This document shows positions 53,493 through 61,521 of a DNA stretch of 64,000 bases, piece by piece. Source of the DNA: Calothrix sp. PCC 7103 (lineage in GTDB: Bacteria; Cyanobacteriota; Cyanobacteriia; Cyanobacteriales; Nostocaceae). A program made the translations under genes and the position numbers. How positions within the stretch are numbered: the stretch's first letter is position 1; every line of letters begins with the position of its first letter. Where the stretch lies: contig NZ_KB217478.1 of the NCBI RefSeq assembly GCF_000331305.1, forward strand, positions 2,508,151 through 2,572,150. The letters run 5' to 3'. Below the pieces are notes generated by a model. The model was not told the DNA's origin and ran no database searches. It was given only the letters and a program-made list of their open reading frames with translations.

Positions 53493-56400
53493 ATGACATT
53501 TTCCTCCATCGTGCGCGCGCTGGGACGCTTACCTCTCACATCTGAACTTATTACTAAGTTAAATCGACAAGAAGATTTATATTTAAGTGGTATTCCTCGT
53601 CTACCCAAAGGTCTAGTTACTTCTGCCTTGGCAAGAACCGAAGGGCAGAATTTGTGCGTGGTGTGTGCGACTTTAGAAGAAGCTGGACGCTGGACAGCAC
53701 AACTCGAAGCGATGGGATGGAGAAATGTACTTTTTTACCCAACTTCTGAAGCATCACCATACGAACCATTTGACCCCGAAACCGAGATGACGTGGGGACA
53801 AATGCAAGTTTTAGCTGATTTAGTCAAAGAGAAAGGAGAACAGACAAACCAAATTGCAATTGTCGCGACTGTTGGAGCGTTACAGCCACATTTACCACCT
53901 CGTGAAGCATTTCAACCTTTCTGTTTAACTATAAAGCCAGGAAGCGAGATTGATTTAGATGAATTTGGCGAACAAGTTACAAAACAAGGTTACGAACGGG
54001 TTGCTTTAGTTGAAACAGAAGGGCAATGGAGTCGGCGCGGTGATATTGTTGACGTGTTCCCAGTATCATCAGAATTACCAGTGCGCTTAGAATGGTTCGG
54101 CGATGAAATTGAGCAAATTCGCGAATTTGACCCTGCTACACAGCGTTCTGCCCTCGATAAAGTTCCAGAATTAGTTTTAACGCCAACAAATTTTAGTGTT
54201 ATTTTTACCGAAGCTCTTAATAATAGTGCTGAGTATAAAGTAATGAGTGCTAAGTTGGAAGAAAACTCGGCACTCAGTACTCAGCACTCATCACTCATAG
54301 AAGGAAGTCGTAGATTTTTGGGTTTGGCTTATGACAAACCAGCATCTTTATTAGATTACTTACCAAAAAATACCTTTATAGCTATCGACGAACCCGAACA
54401 GTGTTATGCACATAGTGACCGCTGGGTAGAAAACGCTGAAGAACAGTGGCAACAATTAGTTAACGGAAAATTGGAACTAGAAAACGACGATATAGAAGAC
54501 ACCTCACCCTCTCTTCCAACTCAACACTCAGCACTCAGCACTCAACACTCAGAACTCTTAAAAATTCATAAAGAATTTGGCGAGTGTTTGCTTGCTGCTT
54601 CTGCTTTTAAACTAATTTACTTATCGGAACTCGCAGAAACTATCATTACTGAGCAAGGCAATCAATCTGGACTTAACCTTGCTAGTCGTCCTGTTCCTGT
54701 AACTCCGCACCAATTTTCTAAAATAGCGGAGACCATAAGGCAAGAACGTGACCGCAATTTCTCTGTGTGGGTTATTTCGGCACAACCGAGCCGTTCCGTA
54801 TCTTTACTACAAGAGCATGATTGTCCAGCGCAGTTTATTCCTAACCCGAATGATTTTCAAGCTATAGAAAAACTACAAACAAATCACACACCTGTTGCAC
54901 TCAAATATTCTGGACTCGCTGAACTTGAAGGGTTTGTGCTGCCAACGTACCGAATGGTCATTATTACTGACCGTGAGTTTTACGGGCAGCACTCACTTGC
55001 AACACCTAGCTATGTTCGTAAACGGCGCCAAGCGACTTCCAAGCAAGTTGATTTAAACAAGTTACGTCCAGGTGATTATGTAGTACACCGTAATCATGGT
55101 GTAGGAAAGTTCCAAAAGCTAGAGAGTTTAACGCTGAATGAGGAAACGCGCGATTATTTAGTTATACAATATGCCGATGGTTTGTTACGTGTAGCTGCCG
55201 ACCAAGTAGGCGCCCTTTCAAGGTTCCGCGCGACTACTAACAAGGTGCCTGAACTCAATAAAATGACGGGTAAGGCATGGGAAAATACTAAAAACAAAGT
55301 TCGCAAAGCGATTAAGAAGCTAGCGGTTGATTTGTTGAAGTTATATGCAGCTAGGTCACAGCAACAAGGATTTTCTTTTCCCCAAGATATGCCTTGGCAA
55401 GAAGAAATGGAAGATTCTTTCCCTTATCAACCAACTCCCGACCAGCTTAAAGCTACCCAAGATGTGAAGCGAGATATGGAAAGTGACCGACCGATGGATA
55501 GGTTGGTATGTGGGGATGTCGGTTTTGGTAAAACTGAAGTAGCTATCCGCGCGATATTTAAAGCTGTCACCGCAGGCAAACAAGTGGCACTTCTGGCGCC
55601 TACTACTATTTTGACGCAGCAACACTACCATACCCTTAAAGAACGCTTTTCGCCTTATCCTATTAACGTAGGTTTACTCAATCGTTTTCGTTCTGCCTCC
55701 GAACGTCGCGACATTATTAAACGTCTTGCTACAGGAGAGCTTGATATTGTAGTTGGCACACACCAGCTTTTGAGTAAAGAAATTAATGTAAAAGATTTAG
55801 GGCTTTTAGTCGTAGACGAAGAACAACGCTTTGGGGTCAACCAAAAAGAGAAAATTAAAAGCCTCAAAACTCAAGTTGACGTACTTACGCTTTCAGCAAC
55901 ACCTATTCCCCGGACGTTATATATGTCACTTTCGGGAATTCGGGAAATGAGTTTGATTACCACTCCACCACCTTCTCGGCGCCCAATTAAAACCCACTTG
56001 GCGCCACGAACTGCTGAATCAGTGCGAACTGCTATTCGTCAAGAACTTGACAGAGGTGGACAAATATTCTATGTAGTTCCACGAGTAGAAGGAATTGAAG
56101 AAACAGCCTCAACACTGCGCGAAATGGTAGGAGGCGCCAGAATAGCCATAGCTCACGGGCAAATGGACGAAAGCGATTTAGAATCAACGATGCTCACATT
56201 TAGCAACGGTGAAGCCGATATTCTCGTTTGTACAACTATTATTGAGTCGGGGTTAGATATTCCCCGCGTTAATACTATTTTGATAGAAGATGCCCACCGT
56301 TTTGGTTTAGCACAGCTTTATCAATTACGTGGACGGGTAGGACGTGCGGGTATCCAAGCACACGCATGGCTATTTTATCCTCAGCAACGTGTATTGTCAG

Positions 56401-57077
56401 ATGCAGCACGGCAAAGACTACGCGCTATCCAAGAATTTACGCAGCTAGGTTCTGGGTATCAATTAGCAATGCGTGATATGGAAATTCGCGGTGTTGGAAA
56501 TTTACTAGGCGCCGAACAGTCAGGACAAATGGATGTAATCGGCTTCGATTTATACATGGAAATGCTCGAAGAAGCCATCCGTGAAATTCGCGGTCAAGAA
56601 ATACCTAAAGTTGAAGACACACAAATTGACCTCAACCTCACCGCGTTTATTCCTGCTGACTACATAACCGACCTCGACCAAAAGATGAGCGCATACCGCT
56701 TTGTTGCATCAGCAAAATCAAAATACGAACTCACACAAATTGCCGCCGAATGGAACGACCGTTACGGTACAATTCCAAAACCAGCTTTGCAGTTACTGCG
56801 GGTAATGGAACTTAAACAACTAGCTAAAAATCTTGGCTTTAGTCGCATTAAACCCGAAAATAAACAGCACGTTGTTCTCGAAACCCCAATGGAAGAACCA
56901 GCATGGAATTTATTAGCAGCAAACTTAGCAGATAATCTCAAAACTCGCTTCGTTTATTCCCCAGGTAAAGTCACCGTTCGTGGTTTGGCAACAATGAAAG
57001 CTGACCAACAACTTCAAACTCTAATTGACGCTTTTGACAAAATGCAAGGCGCCATCCCCGAAGCAACCGTTGTGTAA
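53493..57077 (+). CDS. mfd: Transcription-repair coupling factor Mfd, with repeat insertions
   Basis: 1194 residues. Mfd removes RNA polymerase stalled at lesions and recruits UvrA. UvrB-like N-terminal part (about 30-225, then 355-460), the RNA-polymerase-interacting domain with [17 protein letters not shown] (about 520-537), helicase motifs [10 protein letters not shown] (about 669), VVDEEQRFG (about 774), RGRVGR (about 949), and the C-terminal UvrA-inhibiting domain. Two in-frame insertions of ACTCAGC-type heptamer repeats lie at about residues 245-268 and 340-354 ([17 protein letters not shown]). They fall between N-terminal subdomains. Catalytic motifs are intact, so I expect a functional protein. 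Confidence 0.96.
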   Translation: MTFSSIVRALGRLPLTSELITKLNRQEDLYLSGIPRLPKGLVTSALARTEGQNLCVVCATLEEAGRWTAQLEAMGWRNVLFYPTSEASPYEPFDPETEMTWGQMQVLADLVKEKGEQTNQIAIVATVGALQPHLPPREAFQPFCLTIKPGSEIDLDEFGEQVTKQGYERVALVETEGQWSRRGDIVDVFPVSSELPVRLEWFGDEIEQIREFDPATQRSALDKVPELVLTPTNFSVIFTEALNNSAEYKVMSAKLEENSALSTQHSSLIEGSRRFLGLAYDKPASLLDYLPKNTFIAIDEPEQCYAHSDRWVENAEEQWQQLVNGKLELENDDIEDTSPSLPTQHSALSTQHSELLKIHKEFGECLLAASAFKLIYLSELAETIITEQGNQSGLNLASRPVPVTPHQFSKIAETIRQERDRNFSVWVISAQPSRSVSLLQEHDCPAQFIPNPNDFQAIEKLQTNHTPVALKYSGLAELEGFVLPTYRMVIITDREFYGQHSLATPSYVRKRRQATSKQVDLNKLRPGDYVVHRNHGVGKFQKLESLTLNEETRDYLVIQYADGLLRVAADQVGALSRFRATTNKVPELNKMTGKAWENTKNKVRKAIKKLAVDLLKLYAARSQQQGFSFPQDMPWQEEMEDSFPYQPTPDQLKATQDVKRDMESDRPMDRLVCGDVGFGKTEVAIRAIFKAVTAGKQVALLAPTTILTQQHYHTLKERFSPYPINVGLLNRFRSASERRDIIKRLATGELDIVVGTHQLLSKEINVKDLGLLVVDEEQRFGVNQKEKIKSLKTQVDVLTLSATPIPRTLYMSLSGIREMSLITTPPPSRRPIKTHLAPRTAESVRTAIRQELDRGGQIFYVVPRVEGIEETASTLREMVGGARIAIAHGQMDESDLESTMLTFSNGEADILVCTTIIESGLDIPRVNTILIEDAHRFGLAQLYQLRGRVGRAGIQAHAWLFYPQQRVLSDAARQRLRAIQEFTQLGSGYQLAMRDMEIRGVGNLLGAEQSGQMDVIGFDLYMEMLEEAIREIRGQEIPKVEDTQIDLNLTAFIPADYITDLDQKMSAYRFVASAKSKYELTQIAAEWNDRYGTIPKPALQLLRVMELKQLAKNLGFSRIKPENKQHVVLETPMEEPAWNLLAANLADNLKTRFVYSPGKVTVRGLATMKADQQLQTLIDAFDKMQGAIPEATVV
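54229..54297 (+). repeat. ACTCAGC-type repeat inserted in mfd, block 1
   Basis: GCTGAGT (54229 region) and AATGAGTGCTAAG are followed by CACTCAGTACTCAGCACTCATCACTC (26 bases given in two parts: CACTCAGTACTC then AGCACTCATCACTC). Arms can fold into a hairpin. The reading frame of mfd is maintained. The same heptamer occurs at 19024-19067 and 50106-50120. Confidence 0.7.
54518..54557 (+). repeat. ACTCAGC-type repeat inserted in mfd, block 2
   Basis: Five tandem 7-mers of the form (A/G)CACTCA plus variants: CAACTCA, ACACTCA, GCACTCA, GCACTCA, ACACTCA. The translation gives the Ser/Thr/Gln/His-rich segment [12 protein letters not shown]. The frame of mfd is maintained. Confidence 0.7.
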
Positions 57078-57090
57078 ATAATATCTTGTA

Positions 57091-57111
57091 GCACAGGCTT
57101 CTAGCCTGTGC
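57091..57111. terminator. GCACAGGC...GCCTGTGC hairpin after mfd
   Basis: 8-bp arms with a 5-nt loop, 14 bp after the mfd stop, preceded by the common TGTA start of this family. Confidence 0.55.
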
Positions 57112-57133
57112 AGTCATTATAAAGCTAGACTCA

Positions 57134-57186
57134 TGTCATACCCAGGTAGAAGCATCTCAAACTGTCATGCCCAGGTAGAAGCATCT
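57134..57186 (+). repeat. Two 24-bp direct repeats
   Basis: TGTCATACCCAGGTAGAAGCATCT starts at 57134 and TGTCATGCCCAGGTAGAAGCATCT at 57163 (in each: TGTCAT, one variable base, CCCAGGTAG, AAGCATCT). One mismatch in 24; spacing 29 bp. Confidence 0.8.
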
Positions 57187-57305
57187 ACAAGATTTTCACG
57201 TAATGTAAAAGTAAATTTTTAAATCGTTTTAAGTATAAGCATGAGGAATTACTTTTACCACAGAGACACAAAGGTAACAGAGAAGAGCGAAATAGAGCTT
57301 TGAAA

Positions 57306-57455
57306 TTATGATTCTAAATAAAGTTGGATAGCTTCACGAATATTTTCTAAAGCTTCTTCTTCAGCTTCACCTGCTGATACACAACCTGGTAGCTCCGGAC
57401 ACCAAACAGCCCAGTCACCTGTCTCTTGGTCTTGTTCTAAAATCACATCGTACAA
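57306..57455 (-). CDS. Short HicB-family antitoxin-like protein (TTG start)
   Basis: 49 residues read from a TTG at 57455; an in-frame stop TAG is just upstream, so no longer form is possible. The sequence YDVILEQDQETGDWAVWCPE, then LPGCVSAGEAEEEALENI is the core HicB fold (partial RNase H-like), ending QLYLES. HicB usually starts with Met in front of (K)Y-x-V, so either TTG is used or the Met was lost. The DNA-binding C-terminal part of full HicB is absent, as in many minimal copies. No hicA lies next to it. The HNH gene starts 25 bp away on the other strand. Confidence 0.6.
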   Translation of the reverse strand: MYDVILEQDQETGDWAVWCPELPGCVSAGEAEEEALENIREAIQLYLES

Positions 57456-57480
57456 CTGCTATCTATCAGCAACTAAGCCA

Positions 57481-57882
57481 ATGAACCCGAATTATACTTT
57501 AGTTGCTGACCGTGCAAACCATCGCTGCGAATATTGTCGCGCTCCAGAAATAGTTTTCAATTTTCCATTTGAGGTTGAACATATTACTCCAACTTACCGA
57601 GGGGGTACAGAACAACTCATCAATTTAGCGCTGGCTTGTCGTGCTTGTAATCTTCGTAAAGGTACTAAAATAAGTGCAATTGATACTGAGTCTAATATTG
57701 AAGCACCATTATTTAATCCAAGACAAAATAATTGGGATGAGCATTTTCAAATAAAAAAACGAATCGGGTCGTATTATAAAAATGACTTCTATAGGAAGGT
57801 TACTATTGCAGTTTTAACGATGAACGCTGCATCTCAAGTTACAGCACGACAACTTTGGATTCGTTTAGGTTTGTTCCCATAA
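57481..57882 (+). CDS. HNH endonuclease
   Basis: 133 residues. The HNH metal site is visible: CEYC (residues 17-20), VEHITPTYRGG (His in EH near 33-35), NLALACRACNLRKG (Asn and CxxCN near 46-57). This is a small, stand-alone HNH protein such as occur in cyanobacteria. The remaining C-terminal half (NNWDEHFQIKKRIGSYYKND) has no known domain. Its biological role may be in DNA modification or defence, but neighbours do not help. Confidence 0.85.
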   Translation: MNPNYTLVADRANHRCEYCRAPEIVFNFPFEVEHITPTYRGGTEQLINLALACRACNLRKGTKISAIDTESNIEAPLFNPRQNNWDEHFQIKKRIGSYYKNDFYRKVTIAVLTMNAASQVTARQLWIRLGLFP

Positions 57883-58046
57883 AACTATTGACACGAACCA
57901 CTATTGGTCTATGTCATTAATTTTGGGGCGTTGAAAGGGCTGGCATTGCCCACCTTACTATTGGTGTGTTCTCTCTTCTTTCTTCTTTACTTTGTGTACT
58001 TTGTGGTTCATTCCTCTTAACTTCCCAAAATTAATGACACTAAGCA

Positions 58047-59219
58047 CTATATAGTTGGCGGTTGGTAGCTCAAAATCCAATTTTGAAATTCTTCGCTGCT
58101 CATTTGTAGCTGTTGCAGTACACGGGAAGGAGATTTTTCTTCTTCTGTTTTATAGTAATCCATTTCACCTTCAGCGCTACGGTTTTGAATGATTCGTGTG
58201 CGCTTGATACGGCGCCGCTCATAATTAGTCAAAGCTTCAGATATATTTTTATAGTGAGTCAAACACCATGCAAGTTCACAAACATCTTCAAAGGTGCTAT
58301 TTGCTCCTTGTCCTAAAGCTGGCGCCATTGGATGTGCAGCATCACCTAATAAAGTAACTCGACCAGTACTCCAAGTATCTAAAGGTGGTCTGTCACAAAT
58401 GGGTGCTTCCAATATTCTTTCAGAAGGTGTCATTTCTACAAGTTGTTGTAATGGTTTTCCCCAATGAGCAATTTTACTCAAAACCTGAGATTTCGCTGCA
58501 TCTAAATTTGGAGAAAGAGAAAAATCTAGTAACAACTGCCGATACAACCAAGAAAAATGACCGTCACCCACATTTAGCAGATACATAAATTCTCTATCAC
58601 TTTTGACAAACCCTAATTCTCCAGGGTTAAGTAGCTGTTGGTCGCATTTAATAACCGCACGCCAAGACATACTACCTAAGTAACGAGCTTTACCGTCCTT
58701 AAAAAGAGTTTCTCTAACAGCAGAGTTAATACCATCGGCGCCTATTAACAAATCGGCACGTAATTTTTTCTCACCATCAAAATATATATCTACACCATTA
58801 TCATCCTGTGTAAAACCGATACAACGATGATTGAGATGAATATTATTCTCTGGAACTTTTGATGCCAAAATTTGCTGTAGATGCCACCACCAAACAGTTA
58901 TCAAAGGTAGACCGTATTTATCCTTATATCTAGCGCTTTTATTTGTTCTTATTGTTTCACCTTGATTATTTTTTAAAACAGTTTGGCTAATCTCGCAAGC
59001 AGAGTTTTTGATCAAGGATAGAATTCCCGGTTCTATTGCATCAAGGCACTTTAAGCCATTTGGCAGCAAACCAAAACCACCACCAACTGGACGAAAATCT
59101 CTAGCTTTTTCGTAAACTTGCACCTCATAACCAAGTTTTCGCAAGGCAATAGCACAAGCCAAACCACCAAGACCTGCACCAATAATAGCAATGTTATTTA
59201 CTTGGGCTTCTTCCTGCAT
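58047..59219 (-). CDS. FAD-dependent aromatic monooxygenase-like protein
   Basis: 390 residues, full length for the family. FAD-binding IIGAGLGGLACAIALRKLG (about 11-29), YEKARDFRPVGGGFGLLPNG, second motif LIGADGINSAVRETLF (about 160-175) and GDAAHPMAPALGQGANSTFEDV (about 280-301). It belongs to the group of UbiH/salicylate hydroxylase-like flavoproteins; substrate unknown. It is a good guide to what the truncated gene at 5718 has lost. Confidence 0.9.
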   Translation of the reverse strand: MQEEAQVNNIAIIGAGLGGLACAIALRKLGYEVQVYEKARDFRPVGGGFGLLPNGLKCLDAIEPGILSLIKNSACEISQTVLKNNQGETIRTNKSARYKDKYGLPLITVWWWHLQQILASKVPENNIHLNHRCIGFTQDDNGVDIYFDGEKKLRADLLIGADGINSAVRETLFKDGKARYLGSMSWRAVIKCDQQLLNPGELGFVKSDREFMYLLNVGDGHFSWLYRQLLLDFSLSPNLDAAKSQVLSKIAHWGKPLQQLVEMTPSERILEAPICDRPPLDTWSTGRVTLLGDAAHPMAPALGQGANSTFEDVCELAWCLTHYKNISEALTNYERRRIKRTRIIQNRSAEGEMDYYKTEEEKSPSRVLQQLQMSSEEFQNWILSYQPPTI

Positions 59220-59985
59220 ATATATATGAGTACTTGTGTTATTTGTTGATTTTTATCAACTTTTTTCATACTCAAGTTATTTTAGCAGCATAGATGTTGC
59301 TGGTGCGTTACGGTATCTGACTTTTCACATTCCCTATCAATCATAAGCTAATCCGTTACATCCGTTACATCCGTTGCCAAGTCCACCCCCAAGCAGAAGA
59401 CTCTCAACACATCTACCGTTAGAGCAGTTAATTTTATATTGTTCAATTTAACCCTTTCATAAACAAGATAAATAACTATATTCACTTGTAGTTATTTCTT
59501 TTCCCTTAGACTTCGTATTAGCTAATCGGAATTATTACAAAATGTAACTAGCGATACATTTTATCTAAAAATTTATCACATATGATCAATTTCCATCAAA
59601 GAGCTTATCCCCAAGATATACACGCAGTATAGGACATACGGCTCTTTAGGTTGGGTAAATACTACCGTAAGATATTGTTGATTTTATAACAGCATGGCTA
59701 AACTTGAGATATGGGAGAACTATAAGATATATCAGTAATAAATAATCAAACTAATGACATTTATGAAGTTTTTTTGTTATTTTGTATTGAGCGGGACAGT
59801 TGATGTCCTAAAGCTCAGATTAAATTACTGTTAATTCACAAATTTCAAACGAATTCCATATATTTAGTTTGGTTTGCATCGGCGCTTATATTGCTTGCTC
59901 TAAACCAAACTGATAATGAGAATAACTATAGTGAAAATGCGTGGATTGAAAAACCGCAAACCCAGACCAGGAGAAAGTCGCTACT
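59220..59985. other. 766-bp gene-free region with tandem ATCCGTTAC nonamers
   Basis: The only structure I recognise is three tandem nonamers ATCCGTTAC/ATCCGTTAC/ATCCGTTGC at 59351-59377. The rest is AT-rich and has no convincing reading frame. It must carry the promoters of the FAD monooxygenase (minus) and of the small nitrogenase-associated gene (plus), and it is the longest gap in the window. Confidence 0.6.
59351..59377 (+). repeat. Three tandem nonamers (ATCCGTTAC, ATCCGTTAC, ATCCGTTGC)
   Basis: Same nonamer as at 32730-32756 and 51916-51942, here without the complementary left arm and not between convergent genes. Confidence 0.75.
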
Positions 59986-60345
59986 ATGATTACAACTAAC
60001 GAAACCCATATTATTGTTCCTGCTTTTGTCGAAGGTGTTACAGAAGCCAAGCAATCTATTAAAAAAGAATTATTCGCGACAAATAAAATTGATTTGTTGC
60101 AACCACTCCGTAATAAGCTTGATTCATTAGAAATTGAAAACCGTGAATTTGCAAAACTAATAGCTAAACTAATTCCCGCACAATGTCCATTCGAGCGTGA
60201 CATCACCCTTTTTGGTCGTAAAATAGCTCATATTCCCCCAATGTGCAAGTTGAATCCTTTGTACGACCAGTTCGTAGGTTTGCGCTTCCGTGCCTTATGC
60301 TATCTAGTAGACAAGTGTGGAGAAGATATTCAAGCATACTGCTAA
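59986..60345 (+). CDS. 'Mo-dependent nitrogenase' family small protein
   Basis: 119 residues. The conserved part is LLQPLRNKLDSLEIENREFAKLIAKLIPAQCPFERDITLFGRKI, then HIPPMCKLNPLYDQFVGLRFRALCYLVDKCGEDIQAYC. Proteins with this pattern are annotated in cyanobacteria as the Mo-dependent nitrogenase C-terminal family, but the biochemical role is not clear. AGGAG lies about 10 nt before the ATG. Four conserved cysteines (two in IPAQC and PMCK, then LCYL, KCGED) could bind metal. No nif gene is in the window. Confidence 0.85.
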   Translation: MITTNETHIIVPAFVEGVTEAKQSIKKELFATNKIDLLQPLRNKLDSLEIENREFAKLIAKLIPAQCPFERDITLFGRKIAHIPPMCKLNPLYDQFVGLRFRALCYLVDKCGEDIQAYC

Positions 60346-60424
60346 AATTCAATTAAAGCTTTGTAGCGTGCATAATCGTGATAGAGATACCCAAGAGCAA
60401 TAGTCACGAGGATGCAGATATAAA

Positions 60425-61168
60425 ATGTTGCTACATTTAAGTACATGGCAAGAAGTTGAAGCTTATTTACAGCAGTCGCAAGGCATTATTTTACCCATAG
60501 GTTCTACCGAACAACATGGACCGACAGGATTAATTGGTACCGATGCAATATGTGCTGAAGCCGTATCTAAGGGTGTCGGTGAAGCAACGCACGCAATAGT
60601 GGCACCTACAATAAATGTGGGAATGGCACTACATCACACAGCTTTTCCAGGTACAATTAGCCTGCGTCCAAGTACAATCATTCAAGTCATACGTGACTAT
60701 GTAACTTGCTTGACAAAAGCTGGTTTTCGCAAGTTTTATTTTATTAATGGGCATGGTGGCAACATCGCCACACTTAAAGCGGCATTTTCAGAGACTTACG
60801 TCTATTTAGAAGAACTACAAATACCCGATGCAAGTCTAGTTCAGTGCCAAGTTGCAAACTGGTTTATGTGTCGCGAGGTATTGAAATTAGCGCACGAATT
60901 ATACGGGGATCAAGAAGGTTCCCATGCAACCCCCAGCGAAGTTGCACTTACACAATACATTTACCCAGAAGCAATAAAAGTGGCGCCGTTATCTGAAGAA
61001 GTAGGTAAAGGGCATAAAATTTACAGTGCCACAGATTTTCGGCGCCGTTACCCCGATGGACGCATGGGTTCCAACCCAGCTCTCGCAACACCCGAACACG
61101 GTCAGCAGTTTTACGATGCTGCTGTCAAAGAACTTAGTAACAACTATTTAGAATTTGTAAATAGCTAA
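60425..61168 (+). CDS. Creatininase family amidohydrolase
   Basis: 247 residues. Metal ligands visible as GSTEQHGP (Glu/His near 26-31), GTD (Asp near 38), NGHGGN (His near 115) and EGSHATPSEVALT (Glu near 176). The family includes creatinine amidohydrolase, mycofactocin protease MftE and others acting on cyclic amides or peptides. Length is usual. Function in cyanobacteria is not clear. It follows the nitrogenase-associated gene by 79 bp on the same strand. Confidence 0.88.
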   Translation: MLLHLSTWQEVEAYLQQSQGIILPIGSTEQHGPTGLIGTDAICAEAVSKGVGEATHAIVAPTINVGMALHHTAFPGTISLRPSTIIQVIRDYVTCLTKAGFRKFYFINGHGGNIATLKAAFSETYVYLEELQIPDASLVQCQVANWFMCREVLKLAHELYGDQEGSHATPSEVALTQYIYPEAIKVAPLSEEVGKGHKIYSATDFRRRYPDGRMGSNPALATPEHGQQFYDAAVKELSNNYLEFVNS

Positions 61169-61194
61169 AAAAGGGGACTGTGAATCTTGTTCCC

Positions 61195-61246
61195 CCTTTG
61201 TGTCTTTGTGGTTTATCTCTTTAAGGAACCACAAAGGTAACAAAGG
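61195..61246. repeat. Inverted repeat of the CTTTGTGTCTTTGTGG family
   Basis: CCTTTGTGTCTTTGTGGTT pairs with AACCACAAAGGTAACAAAGG with about 17 matches in 20. It lies after the creatininase stop and directly abuts the BrnT remnant. Confidence 0.6.
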
Positions 61247-61248
61247 AA

Positions 61249-61434
61249 CCCCTTTATGTTGATTTTTACGACCCAGACCACTCTGTTGATGAGGAGCGTT
61301 ACCTTATTCTTGGAGAGTCAGATCGAAGACGCTTGCTAATTGTGTCCTATACAGAAAGGAGAAATTCAATTCGTATAATTAGTGCAAGAGTTTTAACAAG
61401 AGCAGAGCGAGAAGCTTATGAAGAAGGTGGATAA
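61249..61434 (+). pseudogene. BrnT toxin remnant (N-terminus lost)
   Basis: No start codon. The visible end reads PLYVDFYDPDHSVDEERYLI, then LGESDRRRLLIVSYTERR, then RIISARVLTRAEREAYEEGG. This matches the second half of BrnT ribonuclease toxins (DERxxxLG... VxYTER...RIISARxxTxxER). About 35-40 N-terminal residues are missing and replaced by the CTTTGTG repeat. It is not expected to be active. Confidence 0.6.
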
Positions 61435-61492
61435 TGAAATGGAAGATGAACTTCGGGAAGAATATGAAGAAGGCAAAACAGTACGCTCGTAG
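61427..61492 (+). pseudogene. BrnA antitoxin remnant, truncated by a palindromic repeat
   Basis: From a GTG overlapping the toxin's end: VDNEMEDELREEYEEGKTVRS and stop. BrnA antitoxins end with a similar MEDELxxEYD segment before a short basic tail. Here the TAG stop is supplied by the palindrome at 61489-61516, so the repeat seems to have landed in the gene. Confidence 0.5.
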
Positions 61493-61516
61493 AGACGCGA
61501 TTAATCGCGTCTCTAC
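61489..61516. repeat. 28-bp perfect palindrome (GTAGAGACGCGATT/AATCGCGTCTCTAC)
   Basis: Perfect 14-bp arms without a loop. A shorter relative is at 9910-9933. It ends 6 bp before the malic enzyme stop codon, and also provides the stop of the BrnA fragment. Confidence 0.85.
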
Positions 61517-61521
61517 AACTT

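Noticed and set aside
59886-60206. 106-codon minus-strand frame over the nitrogenase-associated gene
   Set aside because: It mirrors a recognised conserved gene; no family match and no binding site.
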